Positions 34,400 through 43,799 of a DNA stretch of 64,000 nucleotides are shown in pieces. The position numbers and the translations under genes were made by a program. The stretch is from Campylobacterales bacterium. Its GTDB lineage: Bacteria; Campylobacterota; Campylobacteria; Campylobacterales; Sulfurimonadaceae. The notes under the pieces are model-generated. The model was not told where the DNA came from. It was given only the letters and a program-made list of their open reading frames with translations, and did no database searches. How positions within the stretch are numbered: the stretch's first letter is position 1; each line of letters opens with the position of its first letter. The stretch covers positions 1 through 64,000 of the forward strand of contig JACUTT010000001.1 in the NCBI GenBank assembly GCA_014859655.1, in the 5' to 3' direction.

Positions 34400-35329
34400 A
34401 TGATGCATTTTTTTATGTTACAATGCCTTCTATATCCACAAAAGAGAAGAAGAATCTTGCTTTTAAAATCCCTCCTTTTACTTAGCTTTTTTTGTATCTC
34501 TGTCTTTTCTGCGGAGCTAAAAACCGACTATACAATTTCAAGCCAGGAGCTGAATGCTTCTGCTATTTTTCCTCAAATCAAAGATGACTTCACTATCTAT
34601 AAATTCGCCAAACACCGGTATAAAAAGTCATTCTCTTCAGCCGTATTGATACAAACTTTTAAAGAGCATAATGTTCTGCTTGAAGACAAGAGTCCGGGCA
34701 TTATTCATTTTAAGCGTGCCACCTCATTGGATATGACGCCTTTAGAAGAAAGGATCAAGGCCTATTATCTCTCGTTCTATCCTTCGATGCAGATCGCATC
34801 CGTCACGTTTAAGCTTCACAGCTTCATACAAAAGCTTCCGGAAGCGTTTACACTCGACTTTAAACCCAATGCCTATCAATACAAAAAATCAACCCTGCAG
34901 CTGACTTCGCCAACATCAAACAAACGCCACTTTATAAGCTATGAGATTCATGCCAGTGTCAAACTTTTTAAAGCAAGTCATAACATAAATCGCGGTAAAA
35001 TTCTCAAACCTATTGATCTGGTCTATTCGATCGAGCCCTTTGAGCGTCTAAAAGGCTCGATCCTGAAAACATTGGACGAGAGTGAACTTCGTGTGAAAAA
35101 GCGTTTAAACGAAGGCCGAATACTATATGAAAAAGATCTTGAGATCGTGCCTTCTGTTCTTAGGAATAAGACCGTTTATGCCCGTATGGTAAGCGGAAAC
35201 GTGCACCTGGAATTTCAGGCAAAAAGTCTACAAGACGCTCAAATCGGTGATATCATTTTAATCCAAAAATCAGACAAGCAGCGCCTAAAAGCAAAGGTTA
35301 TCGGCCGGAACCTTGTGCAAATAGAGTAA
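34400..35329 (+). CDS. flgA: Flagellar P-ring chaperone FlgA
   Basis: This 309-residue exported protein has a signal peptide (KSLLLLSFFCISVFSA) and a C-terminal SAF/FlgA domain (NINRGKILKPIDLVY; ILYEKDLEIVP; VYARMVSGNVHLEFQAKSL; ending AKVIGRNLVQIE). FlgA assists assembly of the flagellar P ring in the periplasm. The in-frame TTG at 34457, after GAAGAAG, would give a neater signal peptide and may be the real start. It heads the flgA-ubiX-coaD-tmk-hisS-speA-cysE run. Confidence 0.85.
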   Translation: MMHFFMLQCLLYPQKRRRILLLKSLLLLSFFCISVFSAELKTDYTISSQELNASAIFPQIKDDFTIYKFAKHRYKKSFSSAVLIQTFKEHNVLLEDKSPGIIHFKRATSLDMTPLEERIKAYYLSFYPSMQIASVTFKLHSFIQKLPEAFTLDFKPNAYQYKKSTLQLTSPTSNKRHFISYEIHASVKLFKASHNINRGKILKPIDLVYSIEPFERLKGSILKTLDESELRVKKRLNEGRILYEKDLEIVPSVLRNKTVYARMVSGNVHLEFQAKSLQDAQIGDIILIQKSDKQRLKAKVIGRNLVQIE

Positions 35330-35362
35330 TATCCGTGCTATAGCACGCAGCGAGGAAGCAAG

Positions 35363-35902
35363 ATGCCAAGTCAAGCAAAGATCATTGTTGCTATCAGCGG
35401 TGCCAGCGGTGCACATATCGGATTGAAGGTCTTAAAAGTGCTTCCTGAGGCTATGCAAAGGCATTTGGTGATATCTGAACACGCCAAAGTCGTACTGGAC
35501 AAAGAGACTGATACTAAAGAATATAAAAACAGCGATATCGGCGCTTCTATCGCTTCGGGCTCCTACGGTGCGGATATCATGATGATAACACCCTGCAGCA
35601 TGAACACCCTGGCAAAGATTTCCTGCGGGATTGCAGACGACCTTATCACACGTGCGGCGAGCGTTATGATAAAAGAGAACAAAAAGCTTCTTCTGGCACC
35701 GCGCGAAATGCCTTTTTCCGCGATCGCCTTGGAAAACATGTTGAAACTCTCCCGACTTGGCGTTATAATTGCGCCTCCGGTTGCGGCCTATTATGCCAAC
35801 GTTAGCACTGTCGATGAGATGGAAGATTTCTTTATCGGCAAGTGGTTTGACCTTCTGGGCATTGAACACAATCTATACCAACGATGGAGCAGCGATGATT
35901 AA
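35363..35902 (+). CDS. ubiX: UbiX-family flavin prenyltransferase
   Basis: This 179-residue protein begins with IIVAISGASGAHIGLK, has the middle segment SYGADIMMITPCSMNTLAKIS, and LLLAPREMPFSAIALENMLKLS, all signature regions. UbiX makes prenylated FMN, the cofactor of UbiD-type decarboxylases in quinone synthesis. AGGAAGC lies before the ATG. It overlaps coaD by eight bases. Confidence 0.94.
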   Translation: MPSQAKIIVAISGASGAHIGLKVLKVLPEAMQRHLVISEHAKVVLDKETDTKEYKNSDIGASIASGSYGADIMMITPCSMNTLAKISCGIADDLITRAASVMIKENKKLLLAPREMPFSAIALENMLKLSRLGVIIAPPVAAYYANVSTVDEMEDFFIGKWFDLLGIEHNLYQRWSSDD

Positions 35903-36383
35903 AACTTCTTTGTACCCGGGTACATTCGATCCCATAACCAACGGCCATTACGATATTATCGTCCGTGCGCTCAATCTTTTTGACACGGTGGTGATCGCTG
36001 TTGCGGACTCTCATGAGAAGAAACCGCTCTTTACCCTGAAGCAGCGTGTCGAGATGGCCAAAGCAGCCACCTCGCATCTGAAAAATGTCGAGGTCCTCCC
36101 TTTTGACAACCTCACCGTAGAGTTTGCCGCCAAACAGAACGCCTCTATCCTGATACGCGGCCTTCGCGCGGTGAGTGACTTTGAGTATGAGCTACAGCTG
36201 GGCTACCTGAATAACTCGCTTGATGCTTCGATCGAGACAGTCTATCTTATGCCCAATCTGAAACATGCCTTTATCAGCTCATCCATCGTGCGCAATATGC
36301 TCAAGTTTAACGGCAAGACTTCACACCTTCTGCCGCCAAAAGTCGAGAGTATGATCAAAGAGATAAACACATGTACCTTGTAG
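35895..36383 (+). CDS. coaD: Phosphopantetheine adenylyltransferase
   Basis: This 162-residue nucleotidyltransferase catalyses the penultimate step of coenzyme A synthesis. YPGTFDPITNGHYDII carries the T/HxGH motif, LIRGLRAVSDFEYE binds pantetheine phosphate, and ISSSIVR is the second ATP motif. The start is the ATG at 35895 that matches the family N-terminus; the frame extends upstream inside ubiX. It overlaps tmk by 13 bases. coaBC of the same pathway is at 55.6 kb. Confidence 0.95.
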   Translation: MIKTSLYPGTFDPITNGHYDIIVRALNLFDTVVIAVADSHEKKPLFTLKQRVEMAKAATSHLKNVEVLPFDNLTVEFAAKQNASILIRGLRAVSDFEYELQLGYLNNSLDASIETVYLMPNLKHAFISSSIVRNMLKFNGKTSHLLPPKVESMIKEINTCTL

Positions 36384-36952
36384 TCGAGGGCATCGATACC
36401 TGCGGCAAAAGCACGCAAATTGAACTCTTGGCCGCGGCCTATCCGCAGGCGCTCATCACCAAAGAGCCCGGTGCGACAGCCTTGGGAAGCAAGATTCGTG
36501 AACTTGTCCTCTATAGCGATGATCTCTGTCCTGTCACCGAGCTTCTGCTCTTTTTGGCCGATCGCAGCAACCATGCCTCGCAGGTCATCAAGCCCAATCT
36601 GGGCCGGCTTATCATCTCGGATCGCTCTTTGATCTCGGGAATGGCCTATGCTCTCGCCTCAAAGCAGTTTGATTATGCCTGGCTGGAGAAGCTTAACCGT
36701 TTTGCGATGCAGAACATCATGCCTGATGCAATCATTCTCTTTCATATCAAAGAAGAGACCCTGATAGAGCGCCTGGGCGAAAAAAGTCATGATGTTATCG
36801 AGCAGCGCGGCATCGCTTATATGCTCAATGTTCAAAAAGAGCTTCATTTTGTAGCCAAGACTCTGGGGCTGAAAATGCTTCTGATCAATGCCGAAGAGAG
36901 CATAGAAGCCATTCACATACAGATTGACAATTTTATTAAAGGAAGCCTATGA
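36371..36952 (+). CDS. tmk: Thymidylate kinase
   Basis: This 193-residue P-loop kinase has VVEGIDTCGKSTQI near the start, the DR motif in LIISDRSLISGMAY and a lid region rather poor in arginine. It phosphorylates dTMP to dTDP. It overlaps coaD by 13 and hisS by 4 bases, so the cluster is tightly translationally coupled. Confidence 0.93.
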   Translation: MYLVVEGIDTCGKSTQIELLAAAYPQALITKEPGATALGSKIRELVLYSDDLCPVTELLLFLADRSNHASQVIKPNLGRLIISDRSLISGMAYALASKQFDYAWLEKLNRFAMQNIMPDAIILFHIKEETLIERLGEKSHDVIEQRGIAYMLNVQKELHFVAKTLGLKMLLINAEESIEAIHIQIDNFIKGSL

Positions 36953-38163
36953 TCCGTTCACTTCGCGGAATGAATGACACCCTGGAGCCTGAAGAGTCCC
37001 AGCGTTTCAGCTATTTTATTGAGACGGCAAGCCGCATCGCTAGAAACTACGGCTTTCGTTTTATTGAGACGCCTCAGCTGGAAGAGACGGCCCTATTCAA
37101 GCGTGCCGTCGGCGAGAGCAGCGACATCGTCGGCAAAGAGATGTACCAGTTTATCGACAAGGGAGAGAATAGTGTCTGCCTGCGTCCAGAGGGCACTGCC
37201 GGCGTTGTACGCGCCTTTATCCAGAACAAATATGACCGTCAGGAGCAGACACAGCGCTTCTTCTATCACGGTACGATGTTTCGATATGAACGTCCTCAAA
37301 AGGGGCGTTTGCGCCAGTTCCATCAGTTCGGATGCGAAAGTTTCGGCGAGGTCTCTGTTTTGGAAGATCTTAGCATGATCCTGATGGTGCGCAATATCTT
37401 TGATGCGCTGGGGATTGCTTTCACCCTCAAGCTCAACTCTTTGGGCGATCAGAACTGTATGCCTTCCTACCGAGAAAAACTGGTCGGCTTTTTGGATGCC
37501 CACGAAGCGCAGCTGTGCGAGGATTGTCAGCGTCGAAAAACAACAAACCCTATCCGTGTGCTTGATTGTAAAAACGCAGCCTGCCAGGCGCTTTATGCCA
37601 CTGCGCCCAAGCTGATGCAAAATCTCTGCAGGTCTTGCGAAAGCGATTTCAACACCCTCACTGCGCATCTAGATGTGCAGGGCGTGGCCTACGAGATCGA
37701 CACGCATCTTGTTCGCGGTTTGGATTACTACTCCAAAACAGCCTTCGAGTTTGTCAGCACGGAGATCGGCGCGCAGTCTTCCATTGCCGGCGGCGGCCGC
37801 TATGACAGGCTGGTGGAGTTTTTGGACGGACGCCCTACCCCTGCTGTCGGTTTTGCCATCGGGATCGAGCGCTTGATGGAGCTGATAAAGATGCCTGAAC
37901 TTGAGCGCGAAGGTTACTATTTCGGAGCTCTGGATGAGCACGCGATCAGCAAACTCTATATCCTTGGCATGAATAAACGACGCAGCGCCAAGGTCATGAT
38001 CGAGTACAATGCTCGCAACTTAAAAGCCCACCTCAAAGCCGCAGACAAGGCCAATGCAAGATTCTGTGCCATTCTCGGTGAAAACGAACTGAGCAGCGGC
38101 ACCATCTGGCTCAAAGATCTTGTCGAAAAAACCGAATCAGAAATTGCCCAGGAGGCCCTGTAG
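36949..38163 (+). CDS. hisS: Histidyl-tRNA synthetase
   Basis: This 404-residue class II synthetase has motif 1 region FIETPQLEETALFKRAVGE, motif 2 RPEGTAGVVRA ... FRYERPQKGRLRQFHQFG, histidine-specific LVRGLDYYSKTAFE, and motif 3 VGFAIGIERLM. It contains four clustered Cys (CEDC ... CKNAAC), as seen in some bacterial HisRS. It charges tRNA-His. Confidence 0.96.
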   Translation: MIRSLRGMNDTLEPEESQRFSYFIETASRIARNYGFRFIETPQLEETALFKRAVGESSDIVGKEMYQFIDKGENSVCLRPEGTAGVVRAFIQNKYDRQEQTQRFFYHGTMFRYERPQKGRLRQFHQFGCESFGEVSVLEDLSMILMVRNIFDALGIAFTLKLNSLGDQNCMPSYREKLVGFLDAHEAQLCEDCQRRKTTNPIRVLDCKNAACQALYATAPKLMQNLCRSCESDFNTLTAHLDVQGVAYEIDTHLVRGLDYYSKTAFEFVSTEIGAQSSIAGGGRYDRLVEFLDGRPTPAVGFAIGIERLMELIKMPELEREGYYFGALDEHAISKLYILGMNKRRSAKVMIEYNARNLKAHLKAADKANARFCAILGENELSSGTIWLKDLVEKTESEIAQEAL

Positions 38164-38222
38164 TTGAGATATTTGCTGAGAGTTCTAAATATGTTTACCC
38201 CAACCCACACGCACAGGACAAT

Positions 38223-40061
38223 ATGATGCCTATAAACAATTACGGAATAAATATCTGGGGAGATGCTAACTACATTATCGAAGATTCTGAGGTCACGCTC
38301 AATCATCTGAGCAAACCTTCGCTTCTTAGCATTGTAAACGAGATACGACAGAGCGGCCTTCGAGGGCCGATAATACTGCGTTTTCCGCACCTAATCCAAA
38401 AGCAAATAGAGACGCTCTATACAACCTTCAGACGCTCCATCCAAGAGGTGAACTACAAGGGTGAATTCAAGGCGGTATTCCCTCTGAAAGTCAACCAGTT
38501 CCCTCAAGTCGTCGAAGCGATAACCACCCACGGAAAAGCCTTCAATTACGGTCTTGAGGCCGGTAGCAAGGCAGAGCTTATCCTGGCAATGTCACAGACC
38601 TCTTCGGGCGCACCGATCACCGTGAACGGCTTCAAGGACACGGAGATGATCTCTTTGGGCTTCATGGCCGCACAGATGGGGCATAACATCACCCTGACCA
38701 TAGAAGGACTTGCCGAACTTGAGTCTATCGTGGAAGTCTCAAAAGCGTGCAATCTAAAAATTCCCTCTATCGGCATCCGTCTGCGTCTGCACAGTTCGGG
38801 AAGCGGAGTCTGGGCAAAAAGCGGCGGCAGCGACGCCAAATTCGGCCTAAGTGCGACAGAACTTTTAGAAGCGATAAATCTACTCAGAGAAAACGATCTT
38901 TTGGATTATTTCCATATGGTCCACTTCCATATTGGCTCGCAGATGGAGGACATCACGCCGCTAAAACGCGCGCTAAGAGAAGCAGGAAACATCTATGCTG
39001 AGCTCAAAAAGATGGGTGCCGAAAAACTGCATGCGATCAATATCGGAGGCGGTCTGGCGATCGAATACGCACAGCACTCTGCAGACAGACTTCGCACCTA
39101 TACGATCGAAGAGTTTTCTAATGACGTTGTCTTCTTGCTGGGCGACATCATGAACAAAAAAGGAGTCGAACACCCTGATATCTTTACCGAATCGGGACGC
39201 TTTATCGTTGCCTCGCATGCGGTGTTGATCACCCCTGTCCTGGAGCTTTTTTCCCAAGACCATCAGGAAAAATCGCTGCGCATCAAAGAGAGTAATCCGC
39301 CTTTGATCGAAGAGCTGCTAGAGCTTAACAAGCTGGTCAACGCCAAGAACTCGATCGAGTATCTGCACGATGCACTTGATCATATGGAATCTCTTTTCAC
39401 CCTCTTCGACCTGGGCTACATCGACCTGCAAGACCGCTCGAATGCCGAGATCCTGGTTCATGTCATTATAAAAAAGGCACTTCGTCTCTCCAAAGGGTAT
39501 CCGACGACCGAACTCGAAAAGCTGCAGATACGTCTGCAGGAGCACTACCTTATCAACGCCTCTATCTTTCAGAGTCTGCCTGACTACTGGGGCTTGGGCC
39601 AGCGTTTTCCCATTATGCCTCTGCACAAGCTTGACGAACCTGCACTTCGCTCGGCCAACCTCTGGGATATCACCTGTGACAGTGACGGCGAGATCGGTTT
39701 CTCGAGCTCTTCCCCTCTGTACCTGCATGATGTCGACCTGGATGAGGAGGAGTATTTTCTCGGATTCTTCAATGTCGGCGCTTACCAGGAGACTTTGGGA
39801 ATGAACCACAACCTCTTCTCCCATCCGACCGAGTGCAGTGTCATTATCGGAAAAGAAGGCTACAGCATCGAAAATATTGACGAGGCAAGCAGCCTGCTTA
39901 AAGTCATTGCGAGTCTCGGCTACGATGAGACGCAAATTTTAATCCAGCTAAAGAATTCCCTGGCGCGATCAACTTTTATCACAGAAGAAGAAAAAAGTGA
40001 TACACTTCAAAAACTGGAACTATATCTGTATCAAAATAGTTACCTAAGAACAACAAACTAA
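38223..40061 (+). CDS. speA: Biosynthetic arginine decarboxylase
   Basis: This 612-residue PLP enzyme of the alanine-racemase fold group converts arginine to agmatine for polyamine synthesis. Lys89 in VFPLKVNQFP binds PLP. HSSGSGVWAKSGGSDAKFG, HFHIGSQ and INIGGGLAIEY are conserved; the tail contains the CDSDGEI active-site cysteine region. The start is at tandem ATGs. It lies 59 bases after hisS in the same direction and nine bases before cysE. Confidence 0.95.
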   Translation: MMPINNYGINIWGDANYIIEDSEVTLNHLSKPSLLSIVNEIRQSGLRGPIILRFPHLIQKQIETLYTTFRRSIQEVNYKGEFKAVFPLKVNQFPQVVEAITTHGKAFNYGLEAGSKAELILAMSQTSSGAPITVNGFKDTEMISLGFMAAQMGHNITLTIEGLAELESIVEVSKACNLKIPSIGIRLRLHSSGSGVWAKSGGSDAKFGLSATELLEAINLLRENDLLDYFHMVHFHIGSQMEDITPLKRALREAGNIYAELKKMGAEKLHAINIGGGLAIEYAQHSADRLRTYTIEEFSNDVVFLLGDIMNKKGVEHPDIFTESGRFIVASHAVLITPVLELFSQDHQEKSLRIKESNPPLIEELLELNKLVNAKNSIEYLHDALDHMESLFTLFDLGYIDLQDRSNAEILVHVIIKKALRLSKGYPTTELEKLQIRLQEHYLINASIFQSLPDYWGLGQRFPIMPLHKLDEPALRSANLWDITCDSDGEIGFSSSSPLYLHDVDLDEEEYFLGFFNVGAYQETLGMNHNLFSHPTECSVIIGKEGYSIENIDEASSLLKVIASLGYDETQILIQLKNSLARSTFITEEEKSDTLQKLELYLYQNSYLRTTN

Positions 40062-40070
40062 GGATTTTTA

Positions 40071-40772
40071 TTGGGGCTTTTTTCCGAGATTAAAGAAGAT
40101 TTTTCAAATGTTTACAAGAACGATCCTGCTATTCAATCACGAATCGAGCTTTTTTTCAACTACCCGGGTGTCTGGGCTGTTGCTACATACCGCATTGCCA
40201 ACCGCCTTCATAAAGCCAATTGGAAACGTTCCGCACGTGTCATTATGGGGCTCAACCAGATCATCACCAACATCGACATCCATCCTGCTGCGACTATCGG
40301 AAATCGGGTCTTTATCGACCATGGAACCGGTGTAGTTATCGGCGAGACGACGATTATTGAAGATGATGTGCTCATCTATCAAGGCGTCACTCTGGGCGGA
40401 GTCAATCTCACTGCGGGCAAACGCCACCCTACCATCAAAAGAGGAGTAGTTATCGGTGCGGGTGCGAAAGTCCTTGGCAACATCACTATCGGCGAGTACT
40501 CAAAGGTCGGGGCGAACTCCGTCGTCGTCAAAGAGGTTCCCGATCACTCGACTGCCATCGGCATACCTGCGCGTGTTGTTGACAAAGGACGTTGCAAGGA
40601 CCCTTTTAGCCACAACAAGCTTCCCGATATCAACAAAGAGATATTTGATTACCTGTTAAAGCGTGTCGCCGTACTGGAACACATCATTGTAAAAGAGAAC
40701 AAAGAGATCTTGGACCAAGACCTCGAACTTGAAAATATATATGAATCCTTCATCAAAGCGATGAAGGCATAA
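40071..40772 (+). CDS. cysE: Serine O-acetyltransferase
   Basis: This 233-residue left-handed beta-helix acyltransferase starts at TTG with AAGGA upstream. It has DIHPAATIG, FIDHGTGVVIGETTIIEDD, the VTLGG loop and GAGAKVLGNITIG, typical of SAT. It makes O-acetylserine for cysteine synthesis. It ends the flgA-to-cysE run; a weak hairpin follows. Confidence 0.93.
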   Translation: MGLFSEIKEDFSNVYKNDPAIQSRIELFFNYPGVWAVATYRIANRLHKANWKRSARVIMGLNQIITNIDIHPAATIGNRVFIDHGTGVVIGETTIIEDDVLIYQGVTLGGVNLTAGKRHPTIKRGVVIGAGAKVLGNITIGEYSKVGANSVVVKEVPDHSTAIGIPARVVDKGRCKDPFSHNKLPDINKEIFDYLLKRVAVLEHIIVKENKEILDQDLELENIYESFIKAMKA

Positions 40773-40965
40773 AAAAAGATCATGGATAAGAATTTTATCC
40801 AAAACAAACCCTCTCACTTTTGTCTATAAATGTAAAAATCCCCTAAAAAACAAGCTATAATTTCACAACAAGTTAAATGTCCCTTCCGGGCGTTTCCTTA
40901 AAAATTTCTTGAAGTCCTATGGTCCCTAAACAAGGGTCCAAAAAGGCTTTAATTCAAGGGTAAGC
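40773..40965 (+). promoter_or_regulatory. aspC promoter and structured leader
   Basis: The gap holds a hairpin (TGGATAA / TTATCCA, 40783-40801) after cysE, a TATAAT box at 40856-40861, and then a leader of roughly 98 bases before the aspC ATG. The leader has a hairpin with arms GGTCCCT / AGGGTCC (40921-40939, one mismatch) and an 11-codon frame beginning ATGTCCCTTCC near 40877. I cannot match it to a known riboswitch; attenuation is speculation. Confidence 0.4.
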
Positions 40966-42132
40966 ATGCTTTCTGACAGAATCGATATTCTTTCTGAATC
41001 CATTACAATCGCGGTTTCAACATTGGCTCAAGAACTACGTGCTCAAGGAAAAGATATCCTTAGCTTTTCAGCAGGCGAACCTGATTTTGACACGCCTCAA
41101 GTCATCAAAGACAGTGCTATAGCCGCTATCAATGCAGGCTTTACCAAGTATACAGCGGTGGACGGCATCCCCGAACTTCGTATGGCCATCGCCAACAAAC
41201 TTAAACGCGACAACGGCTTGGACTATACACCAAACCAAATCATTGTCAGCAACGGGGCGAAACACTCTCTTTTCAACCTTTTCCAGACAACGATAAATGA
41301 TGGCGATGAAGTCATCATCCCTGCACCTTACTGGGTCACTTATCCTGAGCTTGTGAAATATTGCGGAGGTGTCGTTGTCGAAATACAGACAGATCATACC
41401 AGCGGATACAAGATCACGCCTGCGCAACTAAAGTCGGCAATTTCTGCCAAGACGAAGATGATCGTGTTGACCTCGCCTTCAAATCCGACCGGCTGTGTAT
41501 ACACAAAAGAGGAACTGAGCGCTCTGGCCGATGTGCTCAAGGGAACCAATATTCTTGTGGCAAGCGATGAAATGTATGAAAAACTGCTGTATGACGGCGA
41601 GTTTACCTCTGCTGCAGCAATCAGCCAAGATATGTTTAATCGTACCATCACGATCAACGGTCTAAGTAAATCCGTAGCGATGACGGGATGGCGATTTGGC
41701 TATCTTGCGGCTAAAGACACCGAACTGATCAGTGCGATGAAAAAGCTGCAAAGCCAAAGCACCTCAAACATCTGCTCCATAACGCAAAAAGCTGCGATTA
41801 CTGGCCTTGACGGCTCAGCCGACACCGACATAGAAAGAATGCGCCAGGCCTTTGCCGCACGCAGGGACGAGGCTGTTGAACTCTTTAATGCGATTGAGGG
41901 CCTTTCGGTTGTCAAGCCGGATGGCGCTTTTTATCTCTTTGTCAATACCCAAAATATAGAAAACGACTCGCTAAAGTTTTCAAAGATGCTTCTTGAAGAG
42001 ACCGGCGTAGCTGTTGTTCCGGGTATCGGTTTCGGCACGGACGGCCACTTCAGATTTAGTTTTGCCACCGACATAGAAAGCATCCGTGAGGGAATCAAAC
42101 GCATCAAGGCTTTTGTTGCCAAAAACTACTAA
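40966..42132 (+). CDS. aspC: Aspartate/aromatic aminotransferase, class I
   Basis: This 388-residue PLP aminotransferase has Schiff-base Lys235 in GLSKSVAMTGWRFGY, GEPDFDTP near the N-terminus, YWVTYPE, SPSNPTGCVY and a C-terminal FRFSFAT that supplies the substrate-binding Arg. It interconverts aspartate and oxaloacetate. It has its own promoter and leader, and a terminator hairpin follows its stop closely. From memory the Campylobacter equivalent is aspB. Confidence 0.93.
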   Translation: MLSDRIDILSESITIAVSTLAQELRAQGKDILSFSAGEPDFDTPQVIKDSAIAAINAGFTKYTAVDGIPELRMAIANKLKRDNGLDYTPNQIIVSNGAKHSLFNLFQTTINDGDEVIIPAPYWVTYPELVKYCGGVVVEIQTDHTSGYKITPAQLKSAISAKTKMIVLTSPSNPTGCVYTKEELSALADVLKGTNILVASDEMYEKLLYDGEFTSAAAISQDMFNRTITINGLSKSVAMTGWRFGYLAAKDTELISAMKKLQSQSTSNICSITQKAAITGLDGSADTDIERMRQAFAARRDEAVELFNAIEGLSVVKPDGAFYLFVNTQNIENDSLKFSKMLLEETGVAVVPGIGFGTDGHFRFSFATDIESIREGIKRIKAFVAKNY

Positions 42133-42138
42133 TCTTCT

Positions 42139-42168
42139 TGCCCATCTTTACGGTGGGCACCTCGTTTT
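42139..42168 (+). terminator. Terminator after aspC
   Basis: TGCCCA and TGGGCA form a stem, extendable with wobble pairs, around TTTAC. It is followed by CCTCGTTTT, only a few bases after the aspC stop. Confidence 0.6.
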
Positions 42169-42249
42169 ACAAGTGCTTATATTGTTCTTATTTGTTTTTA
42201 TATAAATTTTGTTATACTTTATCAAATTTAATTCCAAACAGAGTTCATC

Positions 42250-42555
42250 ATGAAACTTGATCTTCAAAGCTCCGCATCAAACTACTCGGAAAAGGTAAAA
42301 AACATACGTGTTACCTACTCAAAAGCCAGTGAGAGTGCCATTGGATTTACGCAGGAAAAGAAGATAAACCATCTTCATGAACAAAATATTGTTGACAGCT
42401 ATTTCAAAATTTTTGATCAAAACCTTACAGATACGGCGATAAAAAACCTGATTTCTGCACGCCTGCAGCCTTCTCACAAATTGCCTGAGGTCCATAATAT
42501 GGAAAATCTTTTGGCAAAAGCAGACGATCTACTTAACTTCTCTACAACAATATAA
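42250..42555 (+). CDS. Small helical protein, unknown function
   Basis: This 101-residue soluble protein is predicted to be mainly helical and lacks a signal peptide. Its opening MKLDLQSSASNYSEKV has the flavour of small flagellar or motility-associated proteins, but I see no diagnostic motif and do not assign a family. A TATACT-like box lies about 35 bases upstream. It is convergent with the ilvB-ilvN-lpxD operon. Confidence 0.65.
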   Translation: MKLDLQSSASNYSEKVKNIRVTYSKASESAIGFTQEKKINHLHEQNIVDSYFKIFDQNLTDTAIKNLISARLQPSHKLPEVHNMENLLAKADDLLNFSTTI

Positions 42556-42601
42556 TCCGCATTAAAATTTAAAAATAAAATGAAGTGTTCTCAGATGCAG
42601 C

Positions 42602-42618
42602 CACCCTGTGAAAGGGTG
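42602..42618. terminator. Hairpin between convergent genes
   Basis: CACCCT / AGGGTG forms a perfect 6-bp stem with loop GTGAA in the 70-base gap between two convergent genes. On the plus strand it is followed by TGTAAGTTTATTT. It may serve both genes. Confidence 0.45.
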
Positions 42619-42625
42619 TGTAAGT

Positions 42626-42829
42626 TTATTTAAGTTCTTGAAGTGCCGCGATAACATCATCAAGGTTGTTCAGAGGAAGATGGACTTTCCACTCAGGGTT
42701 TTGCGCGTCACCCGAGAGTGAAATACCGACACTGACAACAGTCCCGCTTCCCGCTCCGTAAGGTTCAGCGATCTTGGTAACTGAGATAACACCTTTTTTT
42801 GTGCCGTCTAAGGCAATTGATCTGCTCAT
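42626..42829 (-). CDS. Conserved small protein, unknown function
   Basis: This 67-residue, probably cytoplasmic protein has a beta-strand-rich core (GVISVTKIAEP, GTVVSVGISLSG, WKVHLPL) and a C-terminal helix (LDDVIAALQEL). It lies 13 bases downstream of lpxD and is probably the last gene of the ilvB operon. AGGATATT precedes the ATG. I recognise no domain. Confidence 0.65.
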   Translation of the reverse strand: MSRSIALDGTKKGVISVTKIAEPYGAGSGTVVSVGISLSGDAQNPEWKVHLPLNNLDDVIAALQELK

Positions 42830-42842
42830 AAAATATCCTTCT

Positions 42843-43799
42843 TTAGTTTGATTTTAACAGTCTAGCTAATTTAGCTTGAAGTTTCAACCACTGTCTCTGC
42901 TCCATCAAAGGAAAACCGCCATAGGTCTTCCCACCCACCTTGACATCATTAGTAACACCCGAGCGTGCTGCAAAGGTCGTAAAGGGAGCTACTTCAAGGT
43001 GCCCGGCTGTCGCGCTTTGACCTCCCATGACAACATTTCGGCCCAATCGCGTCGAGCCGGCTATGCCGCACTGTGCGACGAGGATGGAGTACTCGCCGAT
43101 ATCGACATTGTGCCCGAACTGCACAAGATTGTCGATCTTGCACCCCTTGCGGATATAGGTCGTTCCGAAAACTGCCCTGTCAATGGCACAATTCGCGCCG
43201 ATCTCCACATCATCTTCTATAACGACATTACCGTTTTGATAGATCTTGACGTGCTCGCCCAGCTTGGTATGGGCAAATCCGAAGCCGTCGCTGCCGACAA
43301 CCGTTCCGCTGTGTATGATGCATCTCTTGCCGATCTCACAGTCTCTGTAGACCGTTACATTAGGATGTAGGATTGTGTCATCACCGATCTTGGCATAACA
43401 GCCGACGAAGGCACCGGGCAGGATCTTCACGTTCTTTCCGATCACAGCACCCTTGCCGACATAGGCTTTTTCGGAGACAAAACTTCCCTCTCCTATGAGG
43501 GCATCAGCTCCCTCTGTCTCGATTACCTCGGGAGAAAAGAGCTTGGATGCCAAAGCAAGCTTAAGGTAAGGCTCCTCATCCACCAGGGCAATACAGCCGG
43601 CAGGAACTTTTCCGGCCGATGCGCTCTTGCATAAGACGGCCGAAGCTTTGGTACCCTCAAGGCTGGAGATGTACTTTGCATTGTCTAAAAAAGAGATCTG
43701 ACCCTCATTCGCCTCATCAAGGGTATGGATACCGCTGATCTCAAGATCTTCTCCATCAAAAGCAATCCCGATGGCCTTTGCAATTGCCGAAAGCTTCAT
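42843..43799 (-). CDS. lpxD: UDP-3-O-acylglucosamine N-acyltransferase
   Basis: This 318-residue left-handed beta-helix acyltransferase of lipid A synthesis has an N-terminal uridine-binding domain (ISGIHTLDEANEGQISFLDN). Hexapeptide repeats run through the middle, with the catalytic His in LVQFGHNVDIGE, and a C-terminal helix ends the protein. Its start overlaps the ilvN stop by one base, an arrangement also seen, from memory, in Campylobacter. Confidence 0.95.
   Translation of the reverse strand: MKLSAIAKAIGIAFDGEDLEISGIHTLDEANEGQISFLDNAKYISSLEGTKASAVLCKSASAGKVPAGCIALVDEEPYLKLALASKLFSPEVIETEGADALIGEGSFVSEKAYVGKGAVIGKNVKILPGAFVGCYAKIGDDTILHPNVTVYRDCEIGKRCIIHSGTVVGSDGFGFAHTKLGEHVKIYQNGNVVIEDDVEIGANCAIDRAVFGTTYIRKGCKIDNLVQFGHNVDIGEYSILVAQCGIAGSTRLGRNVVMGGQSATAGHLEVAPFTTFAARSGVTNDVKVGGKTYGGFPLMEQRQWLKLQAKLARLLKSN

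Noticed and set aside
40866-40965. Known riboswitch class before aspC
   Set aside because: I could not match the leader to SAM, lysine, glycine or TPP core sequences.
42250-42555. Possible FlgM anti-sigma factor
   Set aside because: The size and opening looked suggestive, but the FlgM C-terminal sigma-28-binding pattern is not visible, and 101 residues is long for the phylum.
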